64,000 nt of DNA from Vibrio sp. D404a (GTDB lineage: Bacteria; Pseudomonadota; Gammaproteobacteria; Enterobacterales; Vibrionaceae), in contig NZ_JAHGAJ010000019.1 of the NCBI RefSeq assembly GCF_030248535.1, positions 124,001-188,000 of the forward strand, in the 5' to 3' direction. The notes beneath the pieces were generated by a model, which was not told where the DNA came from, searched no databases, and saw nothing but the letters and a program-made list of their open reading frames with translations. A program made the position numbers and the translations under genes. Below are positions 8,775 through 18,791 of this stretch, piece after piece. Numbering within the stretch: position 1 is the stretch's first letter; each line of letters begins with the position of its first letter.

Positions 8775-8797
8775 AAAAAAGAAGGGCTTAATGCCCT
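8775..8797 (-). terminator. Terminator of the vxr operon
   Basis: On the minus strand AGGGC-ATTAA-GCCCT is followed by TCTTTTTT. The stem begins within the vxrE stop codon, so the operon ends here. Confidence 0.75.
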
Positions 8798-8945
8798 ACT
8801 CTTTAGTTTCTGATTCTTCACGAATTTGTTGAGCCACGATCTTAATGGCTTCTGCTGTACTAACACCTTGAGTCATTAGTTCTTGAATTTTTTCTACAGC
8901 GGCTTGCTGTTCTGCGTGTGTCAGTGTTGGCAAATCGTTTAGCAT
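8796..8945 (-). CDS. vxrE: VxrE, small UPF0181/YoaH-family protein
   Basis: A 49-residue protein, [20 protein letters not shown] then [14 protein letters not shown]…ETKE, of the UPF0181 (YoaH) family. It is mostly helical and has no signal peptide. The start is set by AAAAGGAGCTGAAC just ahead of the ATG. It lies 42 bp after vxrD and is followed at once by a terminator, so it is the last gene of the vxr operon. From memory, the V. cholerae gene in this position (VCA0569, vxrE) is a UPF0181 protein. Its molecular role is unknown. Confidence 0.8.
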   Translation of the reverse strand: MLNDLPTLTHAEQQAAVEKIQELMTQGVSTAEAIKIVAQQIREESETKE

Positions 8946-8987
8946 GTTCAGCTCCTTTTACTTAGGAGCCGAACTATATAGAGACTA

Positions 8988-10130
8988 TTAGTAACTGGCA
9001 AGGAAATTGATTGACGCACCCATAGCGTTTTCATTAGTGTAGTTTGCACTGATATCTAACTGGAACAGGTTCAAAGGAGAGATTCCTACACCTGCTGTTA
9101 TGGTGCCTTCTGAATCAGAGTAAGCAAGGTTCTTGTAGTACCCTCCTCTCAATTTCAATTGGCGCAAGATATCTACCTCAGTACCTACTCGAATCATCTG
9201 CTCGTTGTCATCAAAGCTCGTGAATTTTTCTGCCTCGTTGATATCGTAATCGACGCTTAACGTGAAGTAGTCAGCAACGATACCAGCACCAACGGTGTAG
9301 ACAGGCTCTAGTTTATAAGAGTACTTTCCACCAACAACTTTATTCGTACCGCCACTAGAGATTGTGCGAGTTGTATCTTTTGTTTCGATATCTCGCGCAA
9401 TCAGGTTTGTTGCAGAAAAACCTACTCTGAATGGACCAAAGAACCAAAGTGCGCCAGCATCAATGTTAAATGCGGTATTACCTTCACCATTTTCACGCAC
9501 ATCAGAAAGATCATAGTTGTTTATATCAGCGATATAGTTGTACGTATAAATTCTTTGTAATTTTGGGGTAACACCAAACGATAAGTGTTGGCCCATAAAG
9601 GTTTGGTATTTGGCAAGAGAGATGCCCGCTTCCGCTACGCCGACCGAAACTGCAGAGACAGTCGACAACTCAAGCTTTTGTTGATCTGTCCCCGTTGTAT
9701 GAACATCCGGTGTCGCAAAACTCTCGGTGTATACTTTTGCAAATGCGTTAGCGGCGACGAATTGGTTGGGTAAAGCGAAAGCTACAACACCACCCAAATC
9801 AAAATTGGCTTGGTTGCCATCGAGTTTGTTTAGTGCGTTATTAATTTCAGTACTGCTTGTAGCATCTAACACAGCGTCGATATTTGATTTCATATCGTCT
9901 GGGTCATTATAGCTGCCACCAAAACTTGGCGTGATCATGCCCAAGTCATCGTTACGACGATAAATGGCAACCAGTGCAGGGTTATAAAATGGGGCTGTTA
10001 AGAAGTTAGCTGATACAACACCAACGCCACCCATAGCGTCTCCGCGCGCTTCGATGGCATAGTTTGCTGCTGTAGCCGGAAGGCTAGCTAAGGCTATTGA
10101 CGTTGCGAGTAGTTTTGTCGTTTTGTTCAT
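8988..10130 (-). CDS. vxrD: VxrD, TraF-like outer-membrane beta-barrel protein
   Basis: This 380-residue protein has a signal peptide (MNKTTKLLATSIALASLPATAA, cleavage about residue 21). The mature part begins NYAIEARGDAMGGVGV and contains NPA and many alternating aromatic strands, ending …ASINFLASY. This is the 'conjugal transfer TraF-like' (TraF_2) outer-membrane barrel family, related in fold to FadL/PorV proteins and not to conjugation itself. It is the fourth gene of the vxr operon, 51 bp after vxrC. An envelope role under VxrAB control is inferred from the operon. Confidence 0.75.
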   Translation of the reverse strand: MNKTTKLLATSIALASLPATAANYAIEARGDAMGGVGVVSANFLTAPFYNPALVAIYRRNDDLGMITPSFGGSYNDPDDMKSNIDAVLDATSSTEINNALNKLDGNQANFDLGGVVAFALPNQFVAANAFAKVYTESFATPDVHTTGTDQQKLELSTVSAVSVGVAEAGISLAKYQTFMGQHLSFGVTPKLQRIYTYNYIADINNYDLSDVRENGEGNTAFNIDAGALWFFGPFRVGFSATNLIARDIETKDTTRTISSGGTNKVVGGKYSYKLEPVYTVGAGIVADYFTLSVDYDINEAEKFTSFDDNEQMIRVGTEVDILRQLKLRGGYYKNLAYSDSEGTITAGVGISPLNLFQLDISANYTNENAMGASINFLASY

Positions 10131-10181
10131 GCTGATAGTTCTTTGTTAAGTCCTTTATGTCGTTATCGGCATGATTGTAAT

Positions 10182-11069
10182 TTACTTTAACTCTTCCTCG
10201 CTAGAAATATCATACGTTTTACTTATCGTTTGGGTCTGTTCGATGCTTATATCACCTTGCCAGCGCGCATGAGCCATAGAAACGGCTAACACATAGCGAT
10301 CGCTTGGGATATCTTCGCCTTTGAGCTGCATTGGATAATCAGATTCATAGCTTTTACCCCAGACACGCTCATACTTTTCGTCCACGTAATCGTACAGTCC
10401 TACTTCCAAGCGTGGTAATGGACAATAAGGATTGAGCAGCTCTTTCTTATCGATACGCCACGAGTCCTTGGATGACCAACGAACCTGTTGCTTAAGTTGA
10501 ACTTCGCCGAAGATGACCCATGTACTCCATGTTACGCCACCATCGACTTTTACGCTCAGTCGATATAGACCCGATTGTAGTGGAGAAGACAAGTTATAGC
10601 GCTTGTTATACAAAAACGCCTCACTATTCTCGACCGTTTTGTCACTCTTCATCATTTGACTGTCGGAAGAGATCGTCTTGTCCACCCACTTATCGAGAAC
10701 GATATCTTTGATGCTTTCTGTCGACTCTAAGTCAATGACCAGACGAAACGTATCTCGTCCCGGGCTTTGAATCATATGCCTTTTGATAACGACTGAACTA
10801 ATCCACTCAGGTAAGGTGTTTTTGGTGAGTGTTTTACCGCAGTCCTTATTCAGTGCTTGATCAAACAGTTCATTAAGGTGCTGTTCACGCACCTTAGATG
10901 AGTTGCTTTGCCACACTTCCACCAACGAGTCGAACATCAATGTTAAGTCATCGTTCAAAATATGCTTATGGACCTGCGTTAACGCGTTACTGCCAGTGAA
11001 CCACTCTGTTGCAGAAGTGGGTAAACTGGCTGTTGCCATTAATAACAGTGGAAGTGCTTTTAGTTTCAT
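10182..11069 (-). CDS. vxrC: VxrC, periplasmic DUF2861 protein
   Basis: This 295-residue protein has a signal peptide (MKLKALPLLLMATASLPTSA) and is otherwise soluble, matching the Vibrio family DUF2861. The start lies two bases after the vxrB stop (TAA-CA-ATG), so it is translationally linked to the two-component genes. The sequence looks all-beta with many Trp/Tyr residues in the second half (SGLYRLSVKVDGG, WVIFGEVQLKQQ). In V. cholerae vxrC belongs to the regulon that affects biofilm and envelope stress. A direct ligand-sensing role with VxrA is possible but not shown. Confidence 0.8.
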   Translation of the reverse strand: MKLKALPLLLMATASLPTSATEWFTGSNALTQVHKHILNDDLTLMFDSLVEVWQSNSSKVREQHLNELFDQALNKDCGKTLTKNTLPEWISSVVIKRHMIQSPGRDTFRLVIDLESTESIKDIVLDKWVDKTISSDSQMMKSDKTVENSEAFLYNKRYNLSSPLQSGLYRLSVKVDGGVTWSTWVIFGEVQLKQQVRWSSKDSWRIDKKELLNPYCPLPRLEVGLYDYVDEKYERVWGKSYESDYPMQLKGEDIPSDRYVLAVSMAHARWQGDISIEQTQTISKTYDISSEEELK

Positions 11070-11071
11070 TG

Positions 11072-11731
11072 TTACGCTTTCATCTTGTAGCCAACGCCAC
11101 GTAGAGTTTCAATTTCTAATCCCGGCAGCTTTTGACGAAGCTGTAGTACGTGAGTATCAACCGTACGTGTTGTTGGGAAATGGTTGTAACCCCATACATG
11201 GTCAAGCAGTTCATCACGCGTAAATACGCGACCTAAGTTGCTTGCCAAGAATAGAAGCAAGTCAAACTCGGTACGGGTTAACGTTACTTCTTGCTCTTTA
11301 AAGAAGACTTCACGTGTCGCTTTATCGATAACTAAGTCTTGAGCGATCACTTTTGAACTGTCCTGCTCTTCTGCATCAGGTAGGCGAAGTTGCGCACGAA
11401 TACGCGCAAATAACTCAGCTTCTGCAAATGGTTTCGTCAGGTAGTCGTTTGCACCTGAATCCAAACCCGCCACCTTATCTTTTACTGTCACAAGCGCAGT
11501 CAAAAGAATAACTGGAATATCTTTTTTCTTCTTCCAACCAGGAAGCGAGTCTACTGAATCGCCATCTGGTAGTTGTCTGTCGAGGATAACCAGATCAGCT
11601 TGTTCCCAGTAGCCTTCAACTTCAGAGATGAGTTCTGCATGCAAACATTCATATCCAGCTTGCTCTAGGCTAACTAAAAGACCATCAGCTAAGTTTTTAT
11701 CATCTTCAACGAGAAGCAATGTCTGTTTCAC
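11072..11731 (-). CDS. vxrB: VxrB (WigR), OmpR-family response regulator
   Basis: This 219-residue protein has a receiver domain (about 3–115) with acidic pair Glu9/Asp10, phospho-acceptor Asp51 (VILDRQLP) and Lys in YLTKPF. A winged-helix DNA-binding domain follows (about 125–219; TRTEFDLLLFLASNLGRVF, GVGYKM). It overlaps the 3' end of the kinase gene by 26 bp, so the pair is co-translated. In V. cholerae VxrB is known to control cell-wall synthesis genes, type VI secretion and biofilm genes. Confidence 0.9.
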   Translation of the reverse strand: MKQTLLLVEDDKNLADGLLVSLEQAGYECLHAELISEVEGYWEQADLVILDRQLPDGDSVDSLPGWKKKKDIPVILLTALVTVKDKVAGLDSGANDYLTKPFAEAELFARIRAQLRLPDAEEQDSSKVIAQDLVIDKATREVFFKEQEVTLTRTEFDLLLFLASNLGRVFTRDELLDHVWGYNHFPTTRTVDTHVLQLRQKLPGLEIETLRGVGYKMKA

Positions 11732-13160
11732 AAGGTATCTCCAAAATAAATGTTGTTGGGGGCCCGATGAGAGTCATATGTCCACCCATTTTCCCAACCA
11801 TAGATTCTACTATCGTTAGGCCTAAACCAAGACCGCTCTTACTTACAAACGGTTTGCGTAACTGCCCCCAGTCTTTGCGGGTCAAGTCTCCATTATCTAT
11901 TACTTTGAATGTCAGCTTCTTGTCAGAAGTCGTGAGATCCAATGTAACTGGTGCAACTCCGTACTTAACCGCATTTCTGATTAAGTTATCAATACAAGTT
12001 CCTAACCAATAAACGTTTACTTTCGCAGCGATATCTTGGTTGATAACAAGTTTGATATCAGGGCCAAACTCTTCTTCAATCTTAAACTCCAACCACTCTT
12101 GAACACTTGGAACCCATTCTGTTGCTAGGGGTTGGTTGTCAGACTGAAGGTAATCTTTACTCGCCTCAGCAAGTTGTCTCAATCGGCGAGTGTCTTCACA
12201 GAGCCTTCTGAATTCGTCATAAACGGTTTCTGGTAAGTGTTCAAATTCACGTCTGAACCCTTCTACAGTGAGTGACAAACTCGCGATCGGAGTACGAAGT
12301 TCGTGAGTCAAAATCTGCAATACAAGCATACGACTCTTCATCTCTTGCTTGCGTACATTCCAACGATAAATTGACCAACCAATGACCAATAAAATATTGG
12401 CAACAACCAATACGATCATTGCGATTTGTAGCAACTCTGAGTGATCTTCAATCTCCCAACAGATGTTTCCGCGTTGGACAAAACAGCTGTTGTCTTCGTC
12501 TGATAAACGATATGAAAGCCCAGCTAATTGCGCGTTCTCTGACCATACGGGTTCTTGATACAAATAATAGCGGTCGCCACGTTTCAACCAAAGCTCGTCA
12601 AGCTCCACAAACATACTCGCGCCCGCAAGCAATGAGGTGATAGCTTCACTATTCATATTCTTTAAACGCGTCAAAAGCTCATCATGCTGCTCGTTTGGGC
12701 GCTCTTGGATATGCATGTAGCGTTTTAGTGACTCAAACTTCTCTGGATACTGTTCAACATAACGCGCAGCGTAAGAGCCGCCACCAGGGTGAATCAAGCC
12801 GCTACGACTAAACCAACGATCCGACAAAACCGTGCCTTTACACATAGCGCGTGTAAACACCAAAGGTTCTGTAATTAAAGGACTCAACGGCAATTTTCCG
12901 CTACAAGTCTTAGACAGTTGATAGAGTCTTTGAATATCTTTCAGCGGGTACTTTGCGGTTTGAGGTAACATTGCCGATGGCATGATTAAACTAGTTGGAT
13001 AGTCAGCCTGCAGTACGCGAATGTCATAAGATTCGACTGCTGTTTCATGATCAAACAGTTTGGTGAAATGATCGATACGCTCAGGCAACGAATCAGCCAG
13101 TGCACTTGCCGAAACGAAAAAGCTCAATGTAATAAATGATAATGTTTGTTTAATCGTCAC
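11706..13160 (-). CDS. vxrA: VxrA (WigK), sensor histidine kinase with DUF3404 domain
   Basis: This 484-residue protein has a signal/TM segment (about 5–22), a periplasmic DUF3404 sensor (about 25–242), TM2 (about 245–264), a dimerisation helix with phospho-acceptor His287 (LQILTHELRTPIA) and an HATPase domain to the C-terminus (NLIRNAVKYG, DNGD, SGLGLGLTIVES). In V. cholerae this kinase responds to cell-wall damage and is needed for recovery from beta-lactams. The start codon is GTG with a poor RBS, so the exact start is uncertain. It is the first gene of vxrABCDE; a terminator separates it from pntB. Confidence 0.88.
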   Translation of the reverse strand: MTIKQTLSFITLSFFVSASALADSLPERIDHFTKLFDHETAVESYDIRVLQADYPTSLIMPSAMLPQTAKYPLKDIQRLYQLSKTCSGKLPLSPLITEPLVFTRAMCKGTVLSDRWFSRSGLIHPGGGSYAARYVEQYPEKFESLKRYMHIQERPNEQHDELLTRLKNMNSEAITSLLAGASMFVELDELWLKRGDRYYLYQEPVWSENAQLAGLSYRLSDEDNSCFVQRGNICWEIEDHSELLQIAMIVLVVANILLVIGWSIYRWNVRKQEMKSRMLVLQILTHELRTPIASLSLTVEGFRREFEHLPETVYDEFRRLCEDTRRLRQLAEASKDYLQSDNQPLATEWVPSVQEWLEFKIEEEFGPDIKLVINQDIAAKVNVYWLGTCIDNLIRNAVKYGVAPVTLDLTTSDKKLTFKVIDNGDLTRKDWGQLRKPFVSKSGLGLGLTIVESMVGKMGGHMTLIGPPTTFILEIPCETDIASR

Positions 13161-13293
13161 AAGCCAAGCGCTAATTCATACAGATAAATCAAATATATAC
13201 CATTCGTTATCAAAGATAAATTTTTACCTGACTATTCCGATATCCGGGATAATTTCAATAGTGATAATTGAGATGAATGTAAAAGTCGTGACC

Positions 13294-13320
13294 AAAAAAA
13301 GGGACTCAATCGAGTCCCTT
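13294..13320 (-). terminator. Terminator after pntB
   Basis: On the minus strand AAGGGACTC-GATT-GAGTCCCTT is followed by TTTTTGG, 17 bp after the pntB stop. Confidence 0.85.
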
Positions 13321-13336
13321 GTAAACTAAGCGTTTC

Positions 13337-14716
13337 TTATAAGTGCTCTAGAATGCTCAAGCAGCTCTCTTTAGCATCACCAAACAACATTTGCGTGTTG
13401 TCTTTAAAGAACAGTGGGTTTTGAACACCGGCATAGCCTGTATTCATTGAACGTTTAAACACGATAACGTTTTGCGCATTCCAAACCTCAAGTACAGGCA
13501 TGCCTGCGATTGGGCTATTTGGATCTTCTAGTGCTGCAGGATTAACTGTGTCGTTCGCACCGATAACTAGAACAGTGTCTGTCTCTGTAAAGTCATCGTT
13601 GATCTCATCCATCTCAAGAACGATATCATACGGTACCTTAGCTTCGGCAAGGAGTACGTTCATGTGACCCGGTAACCTACCCGCCACTGGGTGGATACCA
13701 AATCGCACTTCAACACCTTGTGCACGAAGCTTTTCAGTGATCTCATGTACTGGGTATTGTGCTTGTGCTACCGCCATGCCGTATCCCGGAGTAATGATGA
13801 CAGACTTAGAGCCTTTCAGCATTTCAGCAACGTCTTCAGCAGAAGATTCTCTGTGCTCGCCCTGCTCTTCAGCATCACCTGATACCGATACTTCTTGACC
13901 AAAACCACCAGCAATTACGCTAATGAATGAGCGGTTCATCGCCTTACACATGATGTAAGACAGAATCGCACCTGACGAACCAACTAGTGCACCTGTTACG
14001 ATCAATAGATCGTTTGCTAGCATGAAACCAGCTGCCGCCGCTGCCCAACCTGAGTACGAGTTAAGCATTGAAACTACTACCGGCATATCTGCACCACCGA
14101 TAGAAGCAACCAGATGGTAACCGAACGCAAATGCGATAAGCGTCATTACGATAAGCGCGAACATGCTGCCATCAGCTTTAACAAACATGATCATAAGCAA
14201 TGTAGAAACCACAACCGCAGCCAGGTTCCATTTATGCTTGTGAGGAATGTTAAGTGCAGACGAAGAAATCACGCCACGCAGCTTGCCGAACGCTACAATA
14301 GAGCCAGTGAACGTCACTGCACCAATGAACACGCCAAGGAAAACCTCCACAAGGTGAATAACGTGCTCTGCGTGCGTTGCAGCTTCTGGTGCATCAATGT
14401 AGCTGTTGTAACCAACAAGAACCGCTGCCATACCTACAAAACTGTGTAGAATCGCAACCAATTCTGGCATTTCGGTCATTTCAACTTTCTTCGCGTAGTG
14501 GATACCAATACCACCACCGATCACCATTGCAATAATGATCCAAACCAGACCTTCCGAGTAAGGGCCAAAGATCGTTGCAAACAGAGCGATTGCCATACCA
14601 GTAATACCGTAGTAGTTACCAGCACGAGCCGATTCTTGCTTAGATAGTCCAGCAAGACTCATGATAAAGAACACAGCAGCGATGATGTATGCTGCTTGTA
14701 CTAATCCTTCAGACAT
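13337..14716 (-). CDS. pntB: NAD(P) transhydrogenase subunit beta
   Basis: This 459-residue protein has about nine membrane segments in the first ~265 residues. An NADP(H)-binding domain III follows ([16 protein letters not shown] near residue 310; [23 protein letters not shown]). With PntA it forms the proton-pumping transhydrogenase of the inner membrane, which uses the proton gradient to reduce NADP+ with NADH. AAGGAG lies 8 bp before the ATG. It follows pntA by 12 bp in one operon and ends at a strong terminator. Confidence 0.95.
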   Translation of the reverse strand: MSEGLVQAAYIIAAVFFIMSLAGLSKQESARAGNYYGITGMAIALFATIFGPYSEGLVWIIIAMVIGGGIGIHYAKKVEMTEMPELVAILHSFVGMAAVLVGYNSYIDAPEAATHAEHVIHLVEVFLGVFIGAVTFTGSIVAFGKLRGVISSSALNIPHKHKWNLAAVVVSTLLMIMFVKADGSMFALIVMTLIAFAFGYHLVASIGGADMPVVVSMLNSYSGWAAAAAGFMLANDLLIVTGALVGSSGAILSYIMCKAMNRSFISVIAGGFGQEVSVSGDAEEQGEHRESSAEDVAEMLKGSKSVIITPGYGMAVAQAQYPVHEITEKLRAQGVEVRFGIHPVAGRLPGHMNVLLAEAKVPYDIVLEMDEINDDFTETDTVLVIGANDTVNPAALEDPNSPIAGMPVLEVWNAQNVIVFKRSMNTGYAGVQNPLFFKDNTQMLFGDAKESCLSILEHL

Positions 14717-14728
14717 CCGTTATACTCC

Positions 14729-16276
14729 TTAGTCTTTACGGAACATTTCAAGCATGCGTTTGGTAACAGTAAAGCCACCAAAGATGTTGATGCTTGCAAT
14801 TAACACGGCGATAAACGACAAGAAGGTAACAACACCACTGCCTTGACCGATTTGAAGTAACGCACCAACAACGATGATGCCTGAGATTGCATTCGTTACC
14901 GACATTAGTGGAGTATGCAAAGAGTGGCTAACGTTCCATACCACGTAGTAACCAACGATACATGCTAGTACGAATACGGTGAAGTGCGATAAAAACGCGG
15001 CAGGAGCCACAGATGCAACCCATGCAAATGCACCGACTGCGATCGCCATACCAGCAATCTTTTTCGCTGGGGATTTTGGTTCTTCAACTTTAGGTTCAGC
15101 AGGTGCAGCTTGCGGTTTTGCCTGTTGAGGTTGAGCCGAAACTTGAATCGGTGGCGCAGGCCACGTCACTTCACCCTCTTTAACCACAGTCACGCCACGC
15201 AGCACAACATCATCAAAATCGATGTTGATATTGCCATCTTTCTCTTTGCAAAGAAGCTTAAGAAGGTTAACTAGGTTGGTAGCGTAGAGTTGAGACGATT
15301 GCGTTGGTAGACGACCTACCATATCGGTGTAACCAACAACCTTAACGCCATTTGCTGTTGTGATCACTTGGTCAGCCACTGTGTATTCACAGTTACCGCC
15401 GTTCGCAGCAGCTAAGTCAACAATCACACTACCCGGCTTCATGCTATCAACCATCTCTTTGGTGATCAGTTTTGGTGCTGGACGCCCTGGGATAAGAGCT
15501 GTTGTGATAATGATATCAACATCTTTAGCTTGTGCAGCATAGAGCTCTTCCGCTTTCTTGTTGAATTCGTCAGACATCTCTTTTGCATAGCCATCGCCTG
15601 CGCCGGTATCTTCTTGGAAATCGACTTCCAAGAATTCTGCGCCCATCGATTCGACTTGTTCTTTTACTTCTGGACGAACATCAAACGAACGAACAATGGC
15701 ACCTAAGCTACCTGCAGCACCGATTGCCGCCAAGCCAGCAACACCCGCACCGGCAACAAGCACTTTAGCCGGCGGAACTTTACCCGCAGCAGTGATTTGA
15801 CCGGTAAAGAAACGACCAAATTCATGAGCAGCCTCAACCACAGCGCGATAACCTGCGATATTGGCCATTGAACTCAATGCATCCAATGCTTGGGCACGTG
15901 AAATACGCGGCACCGAGTCCATTGCCATCACATTGATGTTTTTACTAGAAAGTTGCTCCATCAATTCAGGGTTTTGCGCTGGCCAGATAAAACTGACTAG
16001 GCTCGCCCCTTCTTTAATGAGCGCTATCTCATCGAGATTTTCGTCAACAATAGGTGCGTTGACTTTAAGAATAATATCAGAATCCCAAGCTTGTTCTGCA
16101 GACACTACTTTAGCACCAGCTTCTTCAAAAGCTGCATCATCAAAACTCGCTAAAGCACCTGCCTGTGTTTCAACACAAACCTCAAATCCTAATTTTAAAA
16201 GCTGTTCTACCGATTTTGGAGAAGCAGCGACTCGCGTTTCACCTGCGAGGGTTTCTTTTGGTACACCAATTTGCAT
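14729..16276 (-). CDS. pntA: NAD(P) transhydrogenase subunit alpha
   Basis: This 515-residue protein has the NAD(H)-binding domain I ([20 protein letters not shown]… and the Rossmann loop [17 protein letters not shown]), a Pro/Ala/Gln-rich linker (about 385–415) and four C-terminal membrane segments (domain II). The frame is open 78 bp further upstream. I chose the ATG at 16276 because it matches the PntA N-terminus and is preceded by AAGGAATAGCT. It is the first gene of pntAB and supplies NADPH with PntB. Confidence 0.95.
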   Translation of the reverse strand: MQIGVPKETLAGETRVAASPKSVEQLLKLGFEVCVETQAGALASFDDAAFEEAGAKVVSAEQAWDSDIILKVNAPIVDENLDEIALIKEGASLVSFIWPAQNPELMEQLSSKNINVMAMDSVPRISRAQALDALSSMANIAGYRAVVEAAHEFGRFFTGQITAAGKVPPAKVLVAGAGVAGLAAIGAAGSLGAIVRSFDVRPEVKEQVESMGAEFLEVDFQEDTGAGDGYAKEMSDEFNKKAEELYAAQAKDVDIIITTALIPGRPAPKLITKEMVDSMKPGSVIVDLAAANGGNCEYTVADQVITTANGVKVVGYTDMVGRLPTQSSQLYATNLVNLLKLLCKEKDGNINIDFDDVVLRGVTVVKEGEVTWPAPPIQVSAQPQQAKPQAAPAEPKVEEPKSPAKKIAGMAIAVGAFAWVASVAPAAFLSHFTVFVLACIVGYYVVWNVSHSLHTPLMSVTNAISGIIVVGALLQIGQGSGVVTFLSFIAVLIASINIFGGFTVTKRMLEMFRKD

Positions 16277-16509
16277 AGCTATTCCTTGACTATTGGCACA
16301 ATGACTTATTCGTTTGTATCTAACGACAACTAATACTTCAAGCGTTTTGTTCAAAGAACAGAAAAAGTTATTACATATAACGGATTGGATGTAATTTCAT
16401 CGATTTTGAGGGGCTAAAAGACAACCATGGAAGGTTAAGAGGTCAAACCACTTAAAATTAATCCTTTAAATAACAACTATCTAGCTGCTCTTTTTCCTTA
16501 AAAACTAAA

Positions 16510-16541
16510 AAGAGCCTTCAGCATATACACTGAAGGCTCTT
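16510..16541. terminator. Bidirectional-looking terminator between the HlyU-family gene and pntA
   Basis: A 12-bp perfect stem AAGAGCCTTCAG/CTGAAGGCTCTT with an 8-nt loop. On the minus strand it lies 36 bp after the stop of the 16578–16859 gene and separates it from pntA, but the following T-run is weak (TTTTAGTTTTT). Confidence 0.8.
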
Positions 16542-16577
16542 AAAATTATGACCAACATCAAATCTAACCCTAATTGG

Positions 16578-16859
16578 CTAGCTAAAAATGTTATCGCCCA
16601 TTTGATCGATAAACATCTGAGATTTTTTAAGCATCAATTCGTCGGCGTCATCTTTGTTTGAAACAACATCAGAACGAATAAAGCGATGTGACTTAACTTC
16701 GCCATCGATCTCTTTCTCGATGCGCCCAGCCACTCTATATTGCCCCGACTCTGCCAGTGCTTCTTGATAGATATTGAAACCTTTATATTCTACCGGTTCC
16801 ACAACAGCGGCTTGTTCGGTTTTTTCTTTACTTCCAAATAGCTTTGAAAAAAATCCCAC
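16578..16859 (-). CDS. HlyU-family small protein (PF10115 type)
   Basis: This 93-residue protein begins MGFFSKLFGSKEKT and has the core VEYKGFNIYQEALAESGQYR…HRFIRSDVVSNKDDAD. It matches the family labelled 'HlyU transcriptional activator' in annotation. That family is unrelated to the ArsR-type HlyU of V. cholerae, and no DNA-binding motif is evident here. The GTG start is supported by TTAGGAG 10 bp upstream. It lies 50 bp after the ComFB gene on the same strand and may be co-transcribed. The function is unknown. Confidence 0.7.
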   Translation of the reverse strand: MGFFSKLFGSKEKTEQAAVVEPVEYKGFNIYQEALAESGQYRVAGRIEKEIDGEVKSHRFIRSDVVSNKDDADELMLKKSQMFIDQMGDNIFS

Positions 16860-16909
16860 GTTTAAATACTCCTAATTGAACAACCAAGGACTCGTCTAAC
16901 GTACCACGA

Positions 16910-17272
16910 CTAGTTGTTCTTCAACAGTGGCTTTTCATACCAATCCAACTCCACATCATCGTCAAAATTGTGATGTGAGAAGATAACTGGGACATCCTGA
17001 GAGCGATTTTTTCTTCGGTCATCCAAGATCATCGCTTCGGCATTTTTTACCGCGATCTCACTATTTCGTTTATACAGAACCAACTTTTCTTCTGGTAGCG
17101 CCGCTAAAAAGTCGATGTCGTAGCGAATATAAATAGGCTTAAGCTGACCAAGAGCCAAACAAGCAAGATCGGCTAAATGCTCTTGAGAATAACTCGATAC
17201 ATACTCTTCAGTGGCAAGCACTTGTCCTACGAGTGTTTCCATATAATTGTGAACGTCGACGCTGATCTGCAT
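16910..17272 (-). CDS. ComFB-family protein, possible c-di-GMP receptor
   Basis: This 120-residue protein has the ComFB core VHNYMETLVGQVL…YSQEHLADLACLALGQLKPIYI. The 'Y-M-E-x-L-V' start and the 'D-L-x-C-L-A-L-x-x-L-x-P-x-Y' end fit late-competence ComFB proteins. The CxxC zinc cysteines of Bacillus ComFB are absent. Cyanobacterial and Bacillus ComFB-domain proteins have been reported to bind c-di-GMP. This copy sits divergent to a diguanylate cyclase gene, which makes a c-di-GMP effector role a good guess. The start is supported by GGAGAG 7 bp upstream. Confidence 0.7.
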   Translation of the reverse strand: MQISVDVHNYMETLVGQVLATEEYVSSYSQEHLADLACLALGQLKPIYIRYDIDFLAALPEEKLVLYKRNSEIAVKNAEAMILDDRRKNRSQDVPVIFSHHNFDDDVELDWYEKPLLKNN

Positions 17273-17504
17273 ATCTCATCTCTCCATGATCTACGATGGG
17301 TGATTAGGTTAATCCTACTTAACGTTTAGTTTGTTATACCAATAATATCAACAACAAAGATATCCACTTTGTTGCATTATTCATAACTCATCACTATGTT
17401 TTTGTCGAAAATTAGGTAAAAAGCTTGGCAATTAGAATTTAAGCCGTATCCTACATATCCAGTTTAGTTATAGAATCATCAGTTTAGTTAGGCACTCTTC
17501 ATAA

Positions 17505-18749
17505 ATGTCATCTTCGTTTGTAACGTCGAGTTTGTTTCGTTTCAGCTTCCCACTGCTTTTGCTCAGCATACTGCTTGTCGGTATGAACAGCGTTATTCTC
17601 ATTACGGAATCAAACCAAGGCTTTGCGAATAATCTTCCTTACATCCTACTCTCTGTAGCAGGCATACTTTGCTTCACCTTTAAGCAGGGTCGAATGACCA
17701 TGGTTTCAATCACCATGTTAATTGCCTATATCGTGATTCAGATGCGCCTTCAAACTCCACTCAACACCGGAACTACGCTACTAGAGTTGTCGTTGCTTGC
17801 GGCGCTGCTACCCGTATCATGCCTATTGGTGTATGCCTTTCCGAATACCGCGTTATCTCTGCGTACAGCAGGGCTATACTTCGCAGCAATCGCGCTATTC
17901 GTTACGTGGTCACAACTAATCATCTCACACTTCTACGATGGTGGGTTTGAATCATGGAGTGAAGGTCTACTCTTTACGTTGCCATCACTCTCTAAGATTC
18001 CTTTTATTCTTGTTATGTACAGCTTGGGACTATCAGGGCTTACAGCCATTCTTGTGTTGTTGTACAACCGTCCGATAGACGTTGTCGTTTATAGCTCGAT
18101 AGTCATGGCGAGCGCCACGTTCATCTTCTTTGATGTTCAATACATATCAAGCACCCTCTTTTCTCTGTCGGGTGTTCTGATCATCATCTACATGATGTCT
18201 GCAAGCCACGCATTGGCGTTTAACGATCAACTGACTAATATCCCTGGCCGTCACGCGCTAGAAAGCGACATGAAGCATTTGGGGCGTAAATTTTCCCTCG
18301 CTATGCTGGATATCGATCACTTTAAATCGTTCAATGATACCTACGGTCACGATATCGGCGATGAAGTTCTTAAGCTAGTCGCCAGCCGTATGAGACTGAC
18401 TTCTGGTCACCCTAGAATTTATCGATACGGTGGTGAAGAGTTCACGATCATCTATCGTCGCAAGCAGGCAAAGCATGTCGTAACACACCTCAATGAGCTG
18501 ATTAAAGACATTGAAGCCTACGACATCATAATTCGCGATAACCAAGCTCGACCAAACTGTGACGAAACGGGCAGTAAGAATCGTGGACGTGTTCCAGCCA
18601 AGTCAAAGATCGTGAATGTTACCGTGAGTATCGGTTTAGCCGACAGCAAGAGCACTAAAAAGCCAGAAGAAGTGATGAAGCTTGCGGATAATGCGCTTTA
18701 TAAGGCAAAGAAAGCGGGTCGTAACCGATTGTCTATCAGTAAAGAGTAG
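17505..18749 (+). CDS. Diguanylate cyclase with multi-TM N-terminus
   Basis: This 414-residue protein has about eight hydrophobic segments in residues 8–235 and a GGDEF domain (about 240–414) with LDIDHFKSFND, the active loop RYGGEEF near residue 308, and VSIGLADS. No RxxD inhibitory site precedes the loop. The domain carries a basic insertion of roughly 20 residues before VSIG (DETGSKNRGRVPAKSKIVN), longer than in the other two cyclases here. It is a predicted inner-membrane c-di-GMP synthase. It diverges from the ComFB gene across 232 bp and converges on the autotransporter-barrel gene. Confidence 0.88.
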   Translation: MSSSFVTSSLFRFSFPLLLLSILLVGMNSVILITESNQGFANNLPYILLSVAGILCFTFKQGRMTMVSITMLIAYIVIQMRLQTPLNTGTTLLELSLLAALLPVSCLLVYAFPNTALSLRTAGLYFAAIALFVTWSQLIISHFYDGGFESWSEGLLFTLPSLSKIPFILVMYSLGLSGLTAILVLLYNRPIDVVVYSSIVMASATFIFFDVQYISSTLFSLSGVLIIIYMMSASHALAFNDQLTNIPGRHALESDMKHLGRKFSLAMLDIDHFKSFNDTYGHDIGDEVLKLVASRMRLTSGHPRIYRYGGEEFTIIYRRKQAKHVVTHLNELIKDIEAYDIIIRDNQARPNCDETGSKNRGRVPAKSKIVNVTVSIGLADSKSTKKPEEVMKLADNALYKAKKAGRNRLSISKE

Positions 18750-18791
18750 TCAACCGGTTTAACAAAAGAAGAGCGTTTCTGATTCAGTAGC

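Noticed and set aside
8988..10130. TraF annotation taken as sign of a conjugative element
   Set aside because: The family is an outer-membrane barrel common on Vibrio chromosomes; no other transfer gene is present and it sits inside the vxr operon.
14114..14449. 111-codon plus-strand ORF opposite pntB
   Set aside because: Antisense shadow of membrane segments.
15861..16289. 142-codon plus-strand ORF opposite pntA
   Set aside because: Antisense shadow of the NAD-binding domain of PntA.
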